A stretch of DNA of 64,000 nt from Paracoccaceae bacterium. GTDB taxonomy: Bacteria > Pseudomonadota > Alphaproteobacteria > Rhodobacterales > Rhodobacteraceae. The stretch covers positions 1 to 64,000 of the forward strand of contig JASBTX010000018.1 in NCBI GenBank assembly GCA_030148225.1, in the 5' to 3' direction. The position numbers and the translations under genes are program-made. The notes under the pieces are model-generated. The model was not told the origin of the DNA and did not search any database. It saw only the letters and a list, made by a program, of their open reading frames with translations. Below, piece by piece: positions 9,720 to 19,692 of this stretch (the stretch's first letter is position 1; each line of letters opens with the position of its first letter).

Positions 9720-10715
9720 ATGAATGGCCTTGGTGTAAACCCTGAATACTGGCGTGGAAAATCCGTTCTGGTTACCGGTGCAACTGGATTTCTCGGCGGT
9801 TGGATCGTCAGGAGGTTGCTCGACTATGGCTCTACGGTGATCGTGGTCGTTCGCGGAGAACGTCCCGAGAGCCAGTATCATCTGGACAATTTGGCACCGC
9901 GCTGTGTTGAGTATCGGGGGTCGGTGCATGATCCGGACCTGATCGCACAGATATTTCGAGAGCATGACATAAGTGCAGTCATTCACACAGCCGCGAATGC
10001 CGATGTAAACAATGCGCTGGACAACCCGGTCGACAATTTCCGAAGCGCAATAGACAGTACGATGCTCCTGTTGGAAGAAGCGCGAAGGCTAGACGGATCA
10101 TGTACGGTTGTTGTGTCTTCTTCGGACAAGGCATACGGGCCGCAACCTACCCCCTACAAAGAATCTGCTGCGCTGAGGCCCTATCATCCCTACGAGGTTG
10201 CAAAAGCATCTCAGGACCTCATGACACAAAGCTATGGCAAGGTATTTGGCCTGCCGGTTGCGGTAACGCGCTGCGGGAATTATTTCGGTGGCTGGGACTT
10301 CAACTGGACTCGCATTATTCCTGGAACAATCCGGAGCGTATTGGATCAGGAAGATATCATTTTGCGATCCGACGGAAAATTTACCCGTGATTTCCTGTAT
10401 ATCGAAGATGCAGTGGATATTCAGCTCGGACTGTCGGAAAAACTTGCTATCGATCCTAAATTGCACGGTGAACCCTACAATTTCTCGCTCGAGGTCGATG
10501 TCGAGATAATCGATCTGGTAAACAAGATCAAAGACAAGATGGATGCCAACTCGCGTGTCGTTGTCAATGCCAATGCGCGCGCAGAGATTGCATTGATGCG
10601 CGTTGATTCAAACAAAGCGCGCAGTCAGTTGGGATGGGTTCCGAGATTTCCTCTCGATGAGGCGCTGTCTCATTCCATCGACTGGTACCGCGACTACCTG
10701 GCGAAAAACAAATAG
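9720..10715 (+). CDS. NAD-dependent epimerase/dehydratase, CDP-glucose 4,6-dehydratase-like
   Basis: 'VNPEYWRGKSVLVTGATGFLGGWIVRRLLDYG', 'YGPQPTPYKESAALRPYHPYEVAKASQDL' (YxxxK), extended SDR. Confidence 0.85.
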   Translation: MNGLGVNPEYWRGKSVLVTGATGFLGGWIVRRLLDYGSTVIVVVRGERPESQYHLDNLAPRCVEYRGSVHDPDLIAQIFREHDISAVIHTAANADVNNALDNPVDNFRSAIDSTMLLLEEARRLDGSCTVVVSSSDKAYGPQPTPYKESAALRPYHPYEVAKASQDLMTQSYGKVFGLPVAVTRCGNYFGGWDFNWTRIIPGTIRSVLDQEDIILRSDGKFTRDFLYIEDAVDIQLGLSEKLAIDPKLHGEPYNFSLEVDVEIIDLVNKIKDKMDANSRVVVNANARAEIALMRVDSNKARSQLGWVPRFPLDEALSHSIDWYRDYLAKNK

Positions 10716-10747
10716 TCCAACCGAAGCTATAGCAAAGGACCGCTCAA

Positions 10748-11785
10748 ATGCGATTTCTTGTAACCGGACATTGCGGCTATATCGGGCCGGTGCTGATCAG
10801 ACTTCTGCACGAAGCCGGGCATTCTGTTGTCGGTTTTGACACAGGGTATTTCCGCGATCTGATCGAGAACGCGCCTGAGTCCTGTTTCCCCGATGAGGAA
10901 ATTCGTAAAGATATTCGCGACATAGAACAAAGTGATTTCAAAGGTATAGATGCTGTTGTTCACCTCGCAGCACTGTCGAATGATCCTTTGGGTGAAATGG
11001 TTGAGAAGCAAACCCACGAGATCAATACCGTCGGAACTATTCGATGTGCGCAGGCGGCCAAATTGGCAGGAGTGGAGAGATTTGTTTTTGCTTCATCCTG
11101 CTCGATTTACGGTGCCTCAGGGGACGCAAAAACACCCTTGGACGAGAATGCGCCGCTGGCGCCCGTTTCGGCATATGCCGTTTCAAAGGTGGATTCTGAA
11201 GCAGCACTTCAACAACTGAAGGACGACAGCTTTTTCCCGGTCATGCTCAGAAACGCAACGGCCTACGGCGTTAGCCCGCGCATGCGCCTTGATTTGGTGG
11301 TCGCCAATCTTATGGCTTCGGGCTATGCAACGGGTACGATCAAAGTTCTGTCGGATGGCACGCCTTGGCGCCCGCTTGTTCATATCGAAGACATTTCGCG
11401 GGCTGCGCATTGCGCAGGAACCGCTGATCGAAATCTTTTTGAACATAACGTGTTCAATATCGGTGCGCGTGATTGCAACTATACAGTTGCAGACATCGCC
11501 AAAGCCGTCGCCGCTGAACTCCCCGGATGCAAAACCGAAATTACCGGCGAGGCGGGAAATGACCCCAGGTCCTACAGGGTTGATTTTTCGCGAGCGTTGA
11601 ACGGGTTGCCCGCATTTGAGCCTCAATGGAACGTGGAAAAAGGCGCGAAAGAGACGCTTGAATGGTTAAAGGCACACCCGGCTGATCTGGAACGACTTTT
11701 CGGACCTGATTTCATTCGTTTGAAACATCTTCGCAAGCTTTCTGACAACGGTCAGATCGACGAGGAATTCAGATGGGCTGTCTGA
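10748..11785 (+). CDS. NAD-dependent epimerase/dehydratase (extended SDR)
   Basis: 'MRFLVTGHCGYIGPVLIRLLHEAGH', 'SSCSIYGASGD', 'YAVSK'. Confidence 0.88.
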   Translation: MRFLVTGHCGYIGPVLIRLLHEAGHSVVGFDTGYFRDLIENAPESCFPDEEIRKDIRDIEQSDFKGIDAVVHLAALSNDPLGEMVEKQTHEINTVGTIRCAQAAKLAGVERFVFASSCSIYGASGDAKTPLDENAPLAPVSAYAVSKVDSEAALQQLKDDSFFPVMLRNATAYGVSPRMRLDLVVANLMASGYATGTIKVLSDGTPWRPLVHIEDISRAAHCAGTADRNLFEHNVFNIGARDCNYTVADIAKAVAAELPGCKTEITGEAGNDPRSYRVDFSRALNGLPAFEPQWNVEKGAKETLEWLKAHPADLERLFGPDFIRLKHLRKLSDNGQIDEEFRWAV

Positions 11786-11805
11786 GTCTGAAAAACAGGT
11801 ATCGA

Positions 11806-13899
11806 TTAATATAGGGTCGGACGCTGATATAGCATTTCAAAGCTCTCCACCCCTTTTGGAACAAATACGACGACCTGCCCGAGATTGGCGGCGGCCCATT
11901 CAAGCGATTGCCCGCCCGATGCAGTTACTGACCACCATGGAAGGGGCGGGGCGTTGACAATAATCGCGCCGCCTGTTGCGACAGGAATATCAATCTGAAA
12001 CCCATCTGGTATCAGTGCAGTTGCAAGTGAACCCGCATCGATCGAATTTGGTGCAATAGCATCATCGGGCATTGTCGTGCGAATGGCCGCGTCCCCAAGC
12101 GGGGCGTTTTCGCGGATGTGATCTACAAATTCGTCGAAATTTGAATCAGCTGCAAAGGACGTCACGCTTGTTGCAGGATATGCACGTGGAAAAGGGTTTG
12201 GAAGTTCGTAGACAAAAATGTCCGGAGCCTTCCCGATTGCGGATATTGGCTGCTGAACCTGCGGTCCAGAGATTTTTGCAAGACCGTTTGTTTCAAGCTG
12301 CTTGAAACTCAGAATATAGCCAACGTTCGCGACCCTGAGCATATCCAGATTCAAATCGCGAGATATATCGTAGGCTTCGCAACAGGTGTTGAATTCGGCG
12401 CGAAACGGCAGGCCCGGGTTGTAGGCATGTGCCGGCATGTCCGTTTCGAGGATGAGTTCGCGCCAAAATTCGTAGGTCGACTTTGGGACAATCGTCGAAA
12501 TGCCATCAAAGCTTGATAATCCATAAGACACAGAGCTGTTGGGATCATAGCCGGTCGGAATGCCGACGACACGCGCATTCCGATTTTCGAACCAGTCCGG
12601 GTTTTGGAGATTGGAAATCTGTTCAAGGCGCGACAGGTTCCCGCGCGTTTTCATGTGCAGAACGGTATTCACCTTGAAAACGAACACCATTGCCAGCGCG
12701 ACGGAAATGCAGATTGCCGCTGGCAAATGCCCGTTGTCGGTGCGGACATCCATTCGAAGGCAAGCGGCAGCGGCGGCCGAAAGCATGACCATCGCGAAAG
12801 CACAATATTCCACATACCAACGGTAAGAGGTAAGAAAATCAAGTCCAATCTCACCCCATGGCACGGCCACAAGAAACGGCGTAATTATGCCCATTATCAA
12901 CGACATGGACCCTGCAATAAATATTTGCCGGTTCTTGAATCGTGTCGCCTGAACGAACGTGTAGATCAGCGGGACAAAGTAGGGCCAGCTTCCTGCATTG
13001 TAGGTCATCCGGAAGTTGAACATCCACTGTAGCTGGAATTTCAGATATCCGGCAAAATCGCCAAACATCGCAACTGATGGCGCGTCTGGTCGGCTGCTTT
13101 GCGGAACCATTTGAACCATGCCGACAATTGCCTCGGCAAAATTGGCGACCCATAGGATCGACATCAAAACGAGACCAAGAAAATACAAAACTACGTTGTT
13201 CGGTCTATGCCACACTGCCAGTGAAATTGCCGAAATCCACAGCCCGATCAGCCAGAAGAATGGATCGGCAAACAAAATGTAAAACAAGGCCACAAGGAAA
13301 AAAATGATGATGGGCCTTGCCTTAAATTCAAGGCGACAAAGGGCAAGCAAGACCAGGGGGATCGCGGCAATGGACACCCCGTAAAGGAATGTTAGGGACG
13401 TCGTGACATCAAAGCCTGCTGAAAAAAGCGCGCCAAATCCGAATGCGGCAAGGCGCGGCGTATGAAATCTTTTTCTGGCAAAGAGATATACTGACCACAG
13501 CGCAACAGACGTCACCAATATGCGCATCAGCACCACAACGAGCCAAAGCGGCATGACTTCAGACATCCAAAGCCGCCCAGAATAAATCGCGCCGCCTATT
13601 CGCCCCAGCGAGTACCGATCAACACCGCCCATCAATTCATGCAGAAAGAGCGCGTCCCGGTTATCCGCAAGATACGGGAAATAGCCAAGGAACATGAACT
13701 CGCCATCACCCCACTCCAACCGACTGAACGGGCCGAGCAGAATGCTGTCGCCCTGAACAACGAATATCCATAGTATCGACAGAATAGTGATGAAGTTCTT
13801 GCTGTCAGGAATGCTCATCGATCTGGAGACAATCGACAAGGAAAGATAGGCCGCAACAAGAACTATGTAGGGCGCCCAACCGAGCGCGAATGCGATCAC
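11806..13899 (-). CDS. Large polytopic membrane protein, possible GT-C-type glycosyltransferase
   Basis: 697 aa, many hydrophobic segments in the N-terminal two thirds and a soluble C-terminal domain; sits inside the glycan locus. Family not recognised. Confidence 0.6.
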   Translation of the reverse strand: MIAFALGWAPYIVLVAAYLSLSIVSRSMSIPDSKNFITILSILWIFVVQGDSILLGPFSRLEWGDGEFMFLGYFPYLADNRDALFLHELMGGVDRYSLGRIGGAIYSGRLWMSEVMPLWLVVVLMRILVTSVALWSVYLFARKRFHTPRLAAFGFGALFSAGFDVTTSLTFLYGVSIAAIPLVLLALCRLEFKARPIIIFFLVALFYILFADPFFWLIGLWISAISLAVWHRPNNVVLYFLGLVLMSILWVANFAEAIVGMVQMVPQSSRPDAPSVAMFGDFAGYLKFQLQWMFNFRMTYNAGSWPYFVPLIYTFVQATRFKNRQIFIAGSMSLIMGIITPFLVAVPWGEIGLDFLTSYRWYVEYCAFAMVMLSAAAAACLRMDVRTDNGHLPAAICISVALAMVFVFKVNTVLHMKTRGNLSRLEQISNLQNPDWFENRNARVVGIPTGYDPNSSVSYGLSSFDGISTIVPKSTYEFWRELILETDMPAHAYNPGLPFRAEFNTCCEAYDISRDLNLDMLRVANVGYILSFKQLETNGLAKISGPQVQQPISAIGKAPDIFVYELPNPFPRAYPATSVTSFAADSNFDEFVDHIRENAPLGDAAIRTTMPDDAIAPNSIDAGSLATALIPDGFQIDIPVATGGAIIVNAPPLPWWSVTASGGQSLEWAAANLGQVVVFVPKGVESFEMLYQRPTLY

Positions 13900-13924
13900 A
13901 TCCCAATCCTCGATGCCATCGACA

Positions 13925-15187
13925 TCAGGGCTCCAATATTTTTATTTCCGGAAGTGGGAGCACGAATTTCGAGGTCAGTCCGCGTGAGCGCAGGTCCTGG
14001 CTGATCGGTTCCCAGTAGTGCCATGCGAGAAGCAGAACATAGTCGGGTTGTTCAGAAAACAAGATCGCGTTGTCGACCACAGGTTGGTGCAATCCAGGCA
14101 AATGCCGCCCCAGTTTGAGCGAGGTCGGTTGCTCGGCAAGATAGGGCATGAGATCCTTACCGAGACCGACGAAGTTCAACAAGGTGCTGGCGCGACCCGG
14201 GCAGGAATTGCCGACGAATCTCTGGCCGTTTTTCTCGGCAGTAAGCGCGAGATTGTATAGATCGCGTTTGCACTGGATGGCTTTCTGCCGGAACCTGTCA
14301 TAAACAGCGCCTTCATAAAGCCCGGCACTGCGCTCCTCGGCGATCAGATTTAATAGGTTCTGGGACACGGACGATGCATTTTTTCTGGCGACATACATCC
14401 TCACTGAGCCGCCATAGCTGGCAACACGATGTGCGTCGACGACTTCGAGACCGTAGTAATTGAAAAGCTTCACAACCGGTTTGATCGAGTAAGATCTCAG
14501 GTGCTCATGGTATATTGAATCGAATTGCACACCTTCGACAATGTCCAGTAGATAATGGTTTTCGAGGACAAAGACACCGTCTTCGTCCAACAGCTTTTCG
14601 ACGCCCCGGGTGATATCACCCAGATTGGCCGTATGCGCGAACATATTTGTGGCCGTTATGATCTTCGCCTTGCCATGCTGTGCAACGATTTCTTCGGCGA
14701 CCCTTTCGGAAAAGAAATCCTGAACCGAGTCTATATTATCCTGTATGGCGATCTGGGCGATATTTGTCGGTTCTACACCCAGGACGCGCATGCCCTGCCT
14801 TTTGAAACCTTTCAGGAGTGTTCCATCGTTTGAGCCGATATCGACGACAAGCGAATCTTTTGGTGTACTTTGTCGCTCAACGACATCAACAGACAGACGC
14901 TGAAGATGGTTGAACAGCTCTCGGGTGATCCCGCTGCGATAGGGGTATTCGGGATAATAAACGACATCGCCCGGAACGACGTAGTCCAGCTGCACAAGAC
15001 TGCAATCCAGACAACGCACAAGATGGAGTGGGTATGATGTTTCGGGCTCTTTTAACTGCTCGGGTGTTAACAACGAGTCGCAAAGCGGCTGATGACCCAG
15101 ATCGATAACCGAAGCAAGGTTTCTTGATCCACAAATCTGGCATTCTTCGATCCAGCCCGGGGAAAGATCATGATTGGGAATGTCCAT
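13925..15187 (-). CDS. SAM-dependent C-methyltransferase with N-terminal zinc-binding domain (NovU/TylC3-like)
   Basis: 'CQICGSRNLASVIDLGHQPLCDSLL...RCLDCSLVQLDY', 'VVDIGSNDGTLLKGFKRQGMRVLGVEPT', 'FENHYLLD'-like region 'FVLENHYLLDIVEGVQFDSIYHEHLRSYS'. Confidence 0.88.
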   Translation of the reverse strand: MDIPNHDLSPGWIEECQICGSRNLASVIDLGHQPLCDSLLTPEQLKEPETSYPLHLVRCLDCSLVQLDYVVPGDVVYYPEYPYRSGITRELFNHLQRLSVDVVERQSTPKDSLVVDIGSNDGTLLKGFKRQGMRVLGVEPTNIAQIAIQDNIDSVQDFFSERVAEEIVAQHGKAKIITATNMFAHTANLGDITRGVEKLLDEDGVFVLENHYLLDIVEGVQFDSIYHEHLRSYSIKPVVKLFNYYGLEVVDAHRVASYGGSVRMYVARKNASSVSQNLLNLIAEERSAGLYEGAVYDRFRQKAIQCKRDLYNLALTAEKNGQRFVGNSCPGRASTLLNFVGLGKDLMPYLAEQPTSLKLGRHLPGLHQPVVDNAILFSEQPDYVLLLAWHYWEPISQDLRSRGLTSKFVLPLPEIKILEP

Positions 15188-15223
15188 AGCTGCCTCCAAT
15201 TTCCCGCAAACAAAATCGTGCTC

Positions 15224-16243
15224 TTACGGGTGCGATATTTCCGATATTTTGTTCAGTAGTTGCTGTACCTTCAACCCCTCGGAAAATGAAGGTTTCATTT
15301 CTGTTCCCGAGCGAATTGAATCGATAAAACGTTGTGCCAATCTGGATACAGGGGCAACCCGTTGATCTGTTTCTGCATTCAGTTTCGGCAGGTCACATTC
15401 GTAGGCGACATGTTCCTCCCGATCAGAGCCTGATCTGCATAGTGACAACTCGAAACCCATGTAACCTTTGTTTGCATTGACCAGAGAAATCCGACCCTGT
15501 TCACAATAGAAATCCAGTCGATGTCCAATTCCGGCTGCTGTGTCGTTCGAAAGGATCGCGGCACCGACCGCGCCGTTTTCAAATTCGAAAGAGATATTGG
15601 CAAAAGTTTCACCGGGGGCAAAATGTCCTTCCCGTCGTGTCAGATTGGCCGAAGTGATCGTAAACGGGCCACAAAACCACTCCAGATAATGAAGACTATG
15701 CGAACCAAAATGTGAAACCACGCCTCCGCCATGCGCAGAATTTGTTTTCCAGCCCGTGATGCTTCGCGCATTGTCAAAACTCTGACCAGTCCACGTGACA
15801 ACAACATAACTGATCTTTCCCAGTTCGTGCTGGTGCAAAAGCGCCTTGCATTTGCGCCAGGCAGGGTGTTCCGGAAACTGGAAGTCCACTGCGGTCACTA
15901 CCGAATTGGTTTTGGCAATGAGAGAGAGTTCTTCTGCGGCATCCAGATCAACTGCAAGCGGTTTTTCGGCAAATACCGGCAAGCCGCTCTTCAGGCAGGA
16001 CAAAGCGATGGTTTGCTGTGCAAGGGGCGGGACCGCCAGCACAGCAATATCGAACTCGTCAGAACCGAGCGCGGCCCGCCAGTCTTCAAACCTGTTCCTG
16101 ACACCGTATTTTTGCGCGGCCGCCGCCAGCCGTTCGGATGATGTGGCCGTGATCGAGGTAACTTCCACCCCTTCAGCCAGTTGAAAAGCGGGGATGAGGC
16201 AGTATGCGCCGTAGCCTGCGCCGAACACTCCGACGCGCGTCAT
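15224..16243 (-). CDS. Gfo/Idh/MocA family oxidoreductase
   Basis: 'VGVFGAGYGAYCLIPAFQLAEGVEV', 'PVFAEKPLAVDLDAAEEL', 'GGGVVSHFGSHSLHYLEWF'. Confidence 0.88.
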   Translation of the reverse strand: MTRVGVFGAGYGAYCLIPAFQLAEGVEVTSITATSSERLAAAAQKYGVRNRFEDWRAALGSDEFDIAVLAVPPLAQQTIALSCLKSGLPVFAEKPLAVDLDAAEELSLIAKTNSVVTAVDFQFPEHPAWRKCKALLHQHELGKISYVVVTWTGQSFDNARSITGWKTNSAHGGGVVSHFGSHSLHYLEWFCGPFTITSANLTRREGHFAPGETFANISFEFENGAVGAAILSNDTAAGIGHRLDFYCEQGRISLVNANKGYMGFELSLCRSGSDREEHVAYECDLPKLNAETDQRVAPVSRLAQRFIDSIRSGTEMKPSFSEGLKVQQLLNKISEISHP

Positions 16244-17229
16244 GCCTTTGAGCGGCTCTTTGTCCGCTTTGTCTTTTCGGTCGATTTGTCAAAGTTTAGA
16301 CGCTTGGCTTCAAGTACTTTTGATCCAAAGCGGACCTGCCCGTGGATGGAAAGAATGTACTCTCCCAAAATGCCGAGAAACAGAAACTGAACCCCTGAAA
16401 AGAGAAAGAAAGCGACGATCAGAGTTGAGATTCCGGGCTGCAGTGATGGATTGTCGCTCAAAAGTATCAGCAACATGTTTACGATACCGTACAAAATACT
16501 GCCGATCGACAGCATGAGGCCAAAAACGGTCATCAGTCGGATCGGCGTTGTGGTGAACGTGAACAATCCGTTCAGCGCAATATCCACCAGCGTCAGAAAC
16601 CGATTTTTGGAGAATCCTGTTTTACGTGCACGGACGAAGTAGGGAACACTATATGGTCGATGGCCGGCGTATGCGATGAGGCCTCGGATATACGGATCGT
16701 GATCATCATATGCGATCAGCGCCTCCACGACAGAAATGTCAACAAGCTGAAATTCTCCGACATCAACCGGAATATCAATGTTTGAGACTAGCTTTACCGA
16801 ACGGTAAAAAAGCCGTCTGAGATTGTGAAACACAAAACCTTCGTCGCGATTTTCCCGAACGCCCTGCACCACTTTGTGGCCTTTTTCCCAATGCATTACG
16901 AACTCGGCGATCAATTCTGGCGGATCCTGTAGATCAACGGCCATCATCACGAGCACTGCATCGCCAGTTGCCGACTTGAGCGCATTGTATACTGATCGCA
17001 ATGGTCCCACGTTGCGTGCATTCACGATCACGCGGACATTGGGATCTTCAGCTGCAATTTGCTCCAGAATTTGCGGCGTGTCATCGGTGGAGGCATTGTC
17101 AGCAAAGATATGCTCCAAATCGTAGCCAGGGAGTTTTTCTTCAAATACCCGGGCCACCGCCTCGTGGCATATTTCGACATTGCTACCTTCATTGAAACAA
17201 GGTGAAATTACGGTGATTTTCTTTTTCAT
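16240..17229 (-). CDS. Family 2 glycosyltransferase with C-terminal TM segments (DPM1/GtrB-like)
   Basis: 'ITVISPCFNEGSNVEICHEAVARVFEE', 'ADNASTDDTPQIL', 'MAVDLQDPPELI'; ATGA overlap with the next gene. Confidence 0.92.
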   Translation of the reverse strand: MKKKITVISPCFNEGSNVEICHEAVARVFEEKLPGYDLEHIFADNASTDDTPQILEQIAAEDPNVRVIVNARNVGPLRSVYNALKSATGDAVLVMMAVDLQDPPELIAEFVMHWEKGHKVVQGVRENRDEGFVFHNLRRLFYRSVKLVSNIDIPVDVGEFQLVDISVVEALIAYDDHDPYIRGLIAYAGHRPYSVPYFVRARKTGFSKNRFLTLVDIALNGLFTFTTTPIRLMTVFGLMLSIGSILYGIVNMLLILLSDNPSLQPGISTLIVAFFLFSGVQFLFLGILGEYILSIHGQVRFGSKVLEAKRLNFDKSTEKTKRTKSRSKA

Positions 17230-17285
17230 TTCCTGCGACTTTCAAGCCGGATGCATTCGTTGTCGGTTAAGAAAAATTGACCGGA

Positions 17286-17303
17286 CCAATTGCAAACAAT
17301 TGG
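17286..17303. promoter_or_regulatory. Inverted repeat CCAATTG-CAAA-CAATTGG between divergent genes
   Basis: 7-bp perfect arms with 4-nt spacer in the shared upstream region of the GT2 and vWA genes. Confidence 0.35.
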
Positions 17304-17487
17304 CAAATTCTTCGCATCATTTACCACTAGCATCAAGAGTGCCGGGCGGGACAGGACGCGCATAATGGCCCATCGGGGATGACACGAATCGATGTGTTGC
17401 GTAAGCTTGGCCTCACGGGGCTCGGAATTCGGGCATGCCGGGTCCAGCCTGAAATATCGCGATCTGCTCGTGATAAGGAGTGCTGCC

Positions 17488-18870
17488 ATGACCAGAACCT
17501 TGTTTTCCATTTGTGCTGTGATGTCACTGGCCATTGCCGGGCCGGTGAAAGCCCAGTCAAATCTGTTATTTATCGTCGACAGCTCAAACTCCATGTGGGG
17601 GCAGATCGACGGTGCGGCCAAGATAGACACCGCCAAATCGGTGTTGCGCGAAACGTTGGACACGCTCCCGCCCGAGGTTTCGGTCGGCATGCTGGCCTAT
17701 GGTCACCGGCGCAAAGGGGATTGTGGCGATGTGGAACTGGTCTCGCCCATCGGTTCGGATGCCGCGCAGCTTCGCGCGGTGGTTGGGCGGCTGACACCGC
17801 GGGGAAAGACGCCCATCGCCGCCTCGCTTCAGGCGGCGGCAGGGGCCTTTGACGGGCGACTGGAGCAGACCAACAACATCCTCCTGATATCGGACGGCAT
17901 AGAGACCTGCAGTGGCAATCCCTGCGCCGTGGCCGAAGAACTTGCCAAAAGGAACATAGACCTGAAGGTTCATGTCGTCGGGTTCAATGTCGATGCTGCG
18001 ACACGGGCACAGTTGCAATGCATCGCCGACAAGGGCCGTGGCCAGTATTTCGATGCCAGAAACGCGGCAGAATTCAGCGCGGCGCTGCAGCAGACACAGG
18101 AAATCGTGGCCGTCGTGGAGCCTGAGCCGGAACCTGCGCCCGCCCCTGAACCCGTACCCGAACCTGACCCCGCGCCGGTGATCTATTTCGAGGACGAGTT
18201 CGATGGCGATGATCTGGGCCCTGAATGGGTTCTGGCCAATCCCGACCCCGACAATTATCTGGTGGAAAACGGCGTTCTGACGCTGGTATCGCGCGACGGA
18301 ACCGAGGCCGGGCTGGCCGCCGGGCGCAACATCCTCACACTCGATATGCCTATCCCCAAGGGTGACTGGACGGCCACGGCGCGGCTGCTGGTCACACCCC
18401 AGACTATGGGTGAGATCATGCGCCTTGGTGTGGTGCGTGACGAGGCTAACGGCCTCTTCAGCTCGCTCATTCTTGAAAGCTACAACTATGCGCTGACCGA
18501 GATATTCGTCAGTGGTGACAAGCGCGCACGGGGAGAGGCCACGGGATTTCGTCGGGAAATCATGGAAATCACCGACCGCAACGTGGCGTTGCGCGCCGCG
18601 CAGTTCACCAGCCAGGTCGCCGCGGTGGAAATCAGGCTGGAAAAATCCGGGCGCAAATACACCGCCTTTGCCCGGCTTGAACCCGTCAACCCCGATGCCG
18701 AAGGCGCACCGGATGGCGAATGGCTCTCTGTTCAGGAATTGTCATCGCTCAAAGCACCGGGCGATGCATTTGCCCTGATTTTTGGCAGCACCAGCAACGG
18801 GTACACCGCCGCCGAGGGCGAAGGGGTGATCGAAATCGACTGGTTCAGGATCGAGGTCCCCGCCGGGTAA
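17488..18870 (+). CDS. Secreted von Willebrand factor A domain protein with C-terminal jelly-roll-like domain
   Basis: Signal peptide MTRTLFSICAVMSLAIAGPVKAQ; MIDAS-like 'FIVDSSNSMWG'; Pro/Glu linker 'EPEPEPAPAPEPVPEPDPAP'; C-terminal domain 'YFEDEFDGDDLGPEW...'. Confidence 0.88.
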   Translation: MTRTLFSICAVMSLAIAGPVKAQSNLLFIVDSSNSMWGQIDGAAKIDTAKSVLRETLDTLPPEVSVGMLAYGHRRKGDCGDVELVSPIGSDAAQLRAVVGRLTPRGKTPIAASLQAAAGAFDGRLEQTNNILLISDGIETCSGNPCAVAEELAKRNIDLKVHVVGFNVDAATRAQLQCIADKGRGQYFDARNAAEFSAALQQTQEIVAVVEPEPEPAPAPEPVPEPDPAPVIYFEDEFDGDDLGPEWVLANPDPDNYLVENGVLTLVSRDGTEAGLAAGRNILTLDMPIPKGDWTATARLLVTPQTMGEIMRLGVVRDEANGLFSSLILESYNYALTEIFVSGDKRARGEATGFRREIMEITDRNVALRAAQFTSQVAAVEIRLEKSGRKYTAFARLEPVNPDAEGAPDGEWLSVQELSSLKAPGDAFALIFGSTSNGYTAAEGEGVIEIDWFRIEVPAG

Positions 18871-18931
18871 TCGTATGACGGGCAGGATGATTGCCCGTAT
18901 CAGCAGCCCCTATCAGAAGGAGGAGGAGCAT

Positions 18932-19687
18932 ATGACCATACGCACGATTCTGGGGGCGGCAGCACTTGCGCTTTCCGCCGGCCCGCTTCTGGCCCAGACG
19001 GTCTATTTTGAAGACGGGTTTGATGGCGATGATCTCTCGGCGGACTGGGAATTGCTAAACCCTGATCCGGATGCCTATCTTGTCGAGGCGGGTCAGCTTA
19101 TCCTGCTGACCGCCGACGGTGTACCGGCCGCGTATGATGCGGCGACGAATGTATTGCGCCTGACCCGGCCCGTGCCCAAGGGCGACTGGACCATGACCGC
19201 GCGGTTCAACATGGCGCCGCAGACTATGGGCGAGGCGTTGCGCATTGGTGTGGCGCGGGATGGGCAGAACGGGCTTTTTTCGTCATTCGTGCTCGAGGCC
19301 TATAATTATGCGTTGACCAATATCCGGGTCGATGCGGATAAGCTGGCCAAAGGCGAAGTTACCGCGTTCCGCCGCACCGCGATGGGGATCGAGGAGCGTG
19401 ATATAGAACTCCGCTCGGGCCAGTTCAGCGATCGTGTGGCAGCCGTCGAGCTGCGGCTTGAGAAGGTGGGGCGCAAGTACCAGTCGTCGATCCGGTTTGA
19501 GCCGGTCAATCCCGGAGCCGATGACGCCCCGTCGGGTGAATGGATCGGCGTTCAGAAACTCACCTCGCTCAGAAGTCCCGGTGATGCGTTTGTCCTGATC
19601 TTCGGCAGCGCCAGCAACGGCTATACGCCTGATGGCGGCGAGGCACTGGTCGAGGTCGATTTCGTCAGGATCGACGTGGCGGAATAA
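18932..19687 (+). CDS. Secreted protein, stand-alone paralog of the C-terminal domain of the upstream vWA protein
   Basis: MTIRTILGAAALALSAGPLLAQTVYFEDGFDGDDLSADWELLNPDPDAYLVE aligns with 'VIYFEDEFDGDDLGPEWVLANPDPDNYLVE' of the vWA gene. RBS AAGGAGGAGGAG. Confidence 0.88.
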   Translation: MTIRTILGAAALALSAGPLLAQTVYFEDGFDGDDLSADWELLNPDPDAYLVEAGQLILLTADGVPAAYDAATNVLRLTRPVPKGDWTMTARFNMAPQTMGEALRIGVARDGQNGLFSSFVLEAYNYALTNIRVDADKLAKGEVTAFRRTAMGIEERDIELRSGQFSDRVAAVELRLEKVGRKYQSSIRFEPVNPGADDAPSGEWIGVQKLTSLRSPGDAFVLIFGSASNGYTPDGGEALVEVDFVRIDVAE

Positions 19688-19692
19688 CGGCG

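Noticed and set aside
18110-18180. Short tandem repeat (Pro/Glu codons) as possible mobile or variable repeat
   Set aside because: It is an imperfect low-complexity linker between vWA and C-terminal domains, not a precise nucleotide repeat.
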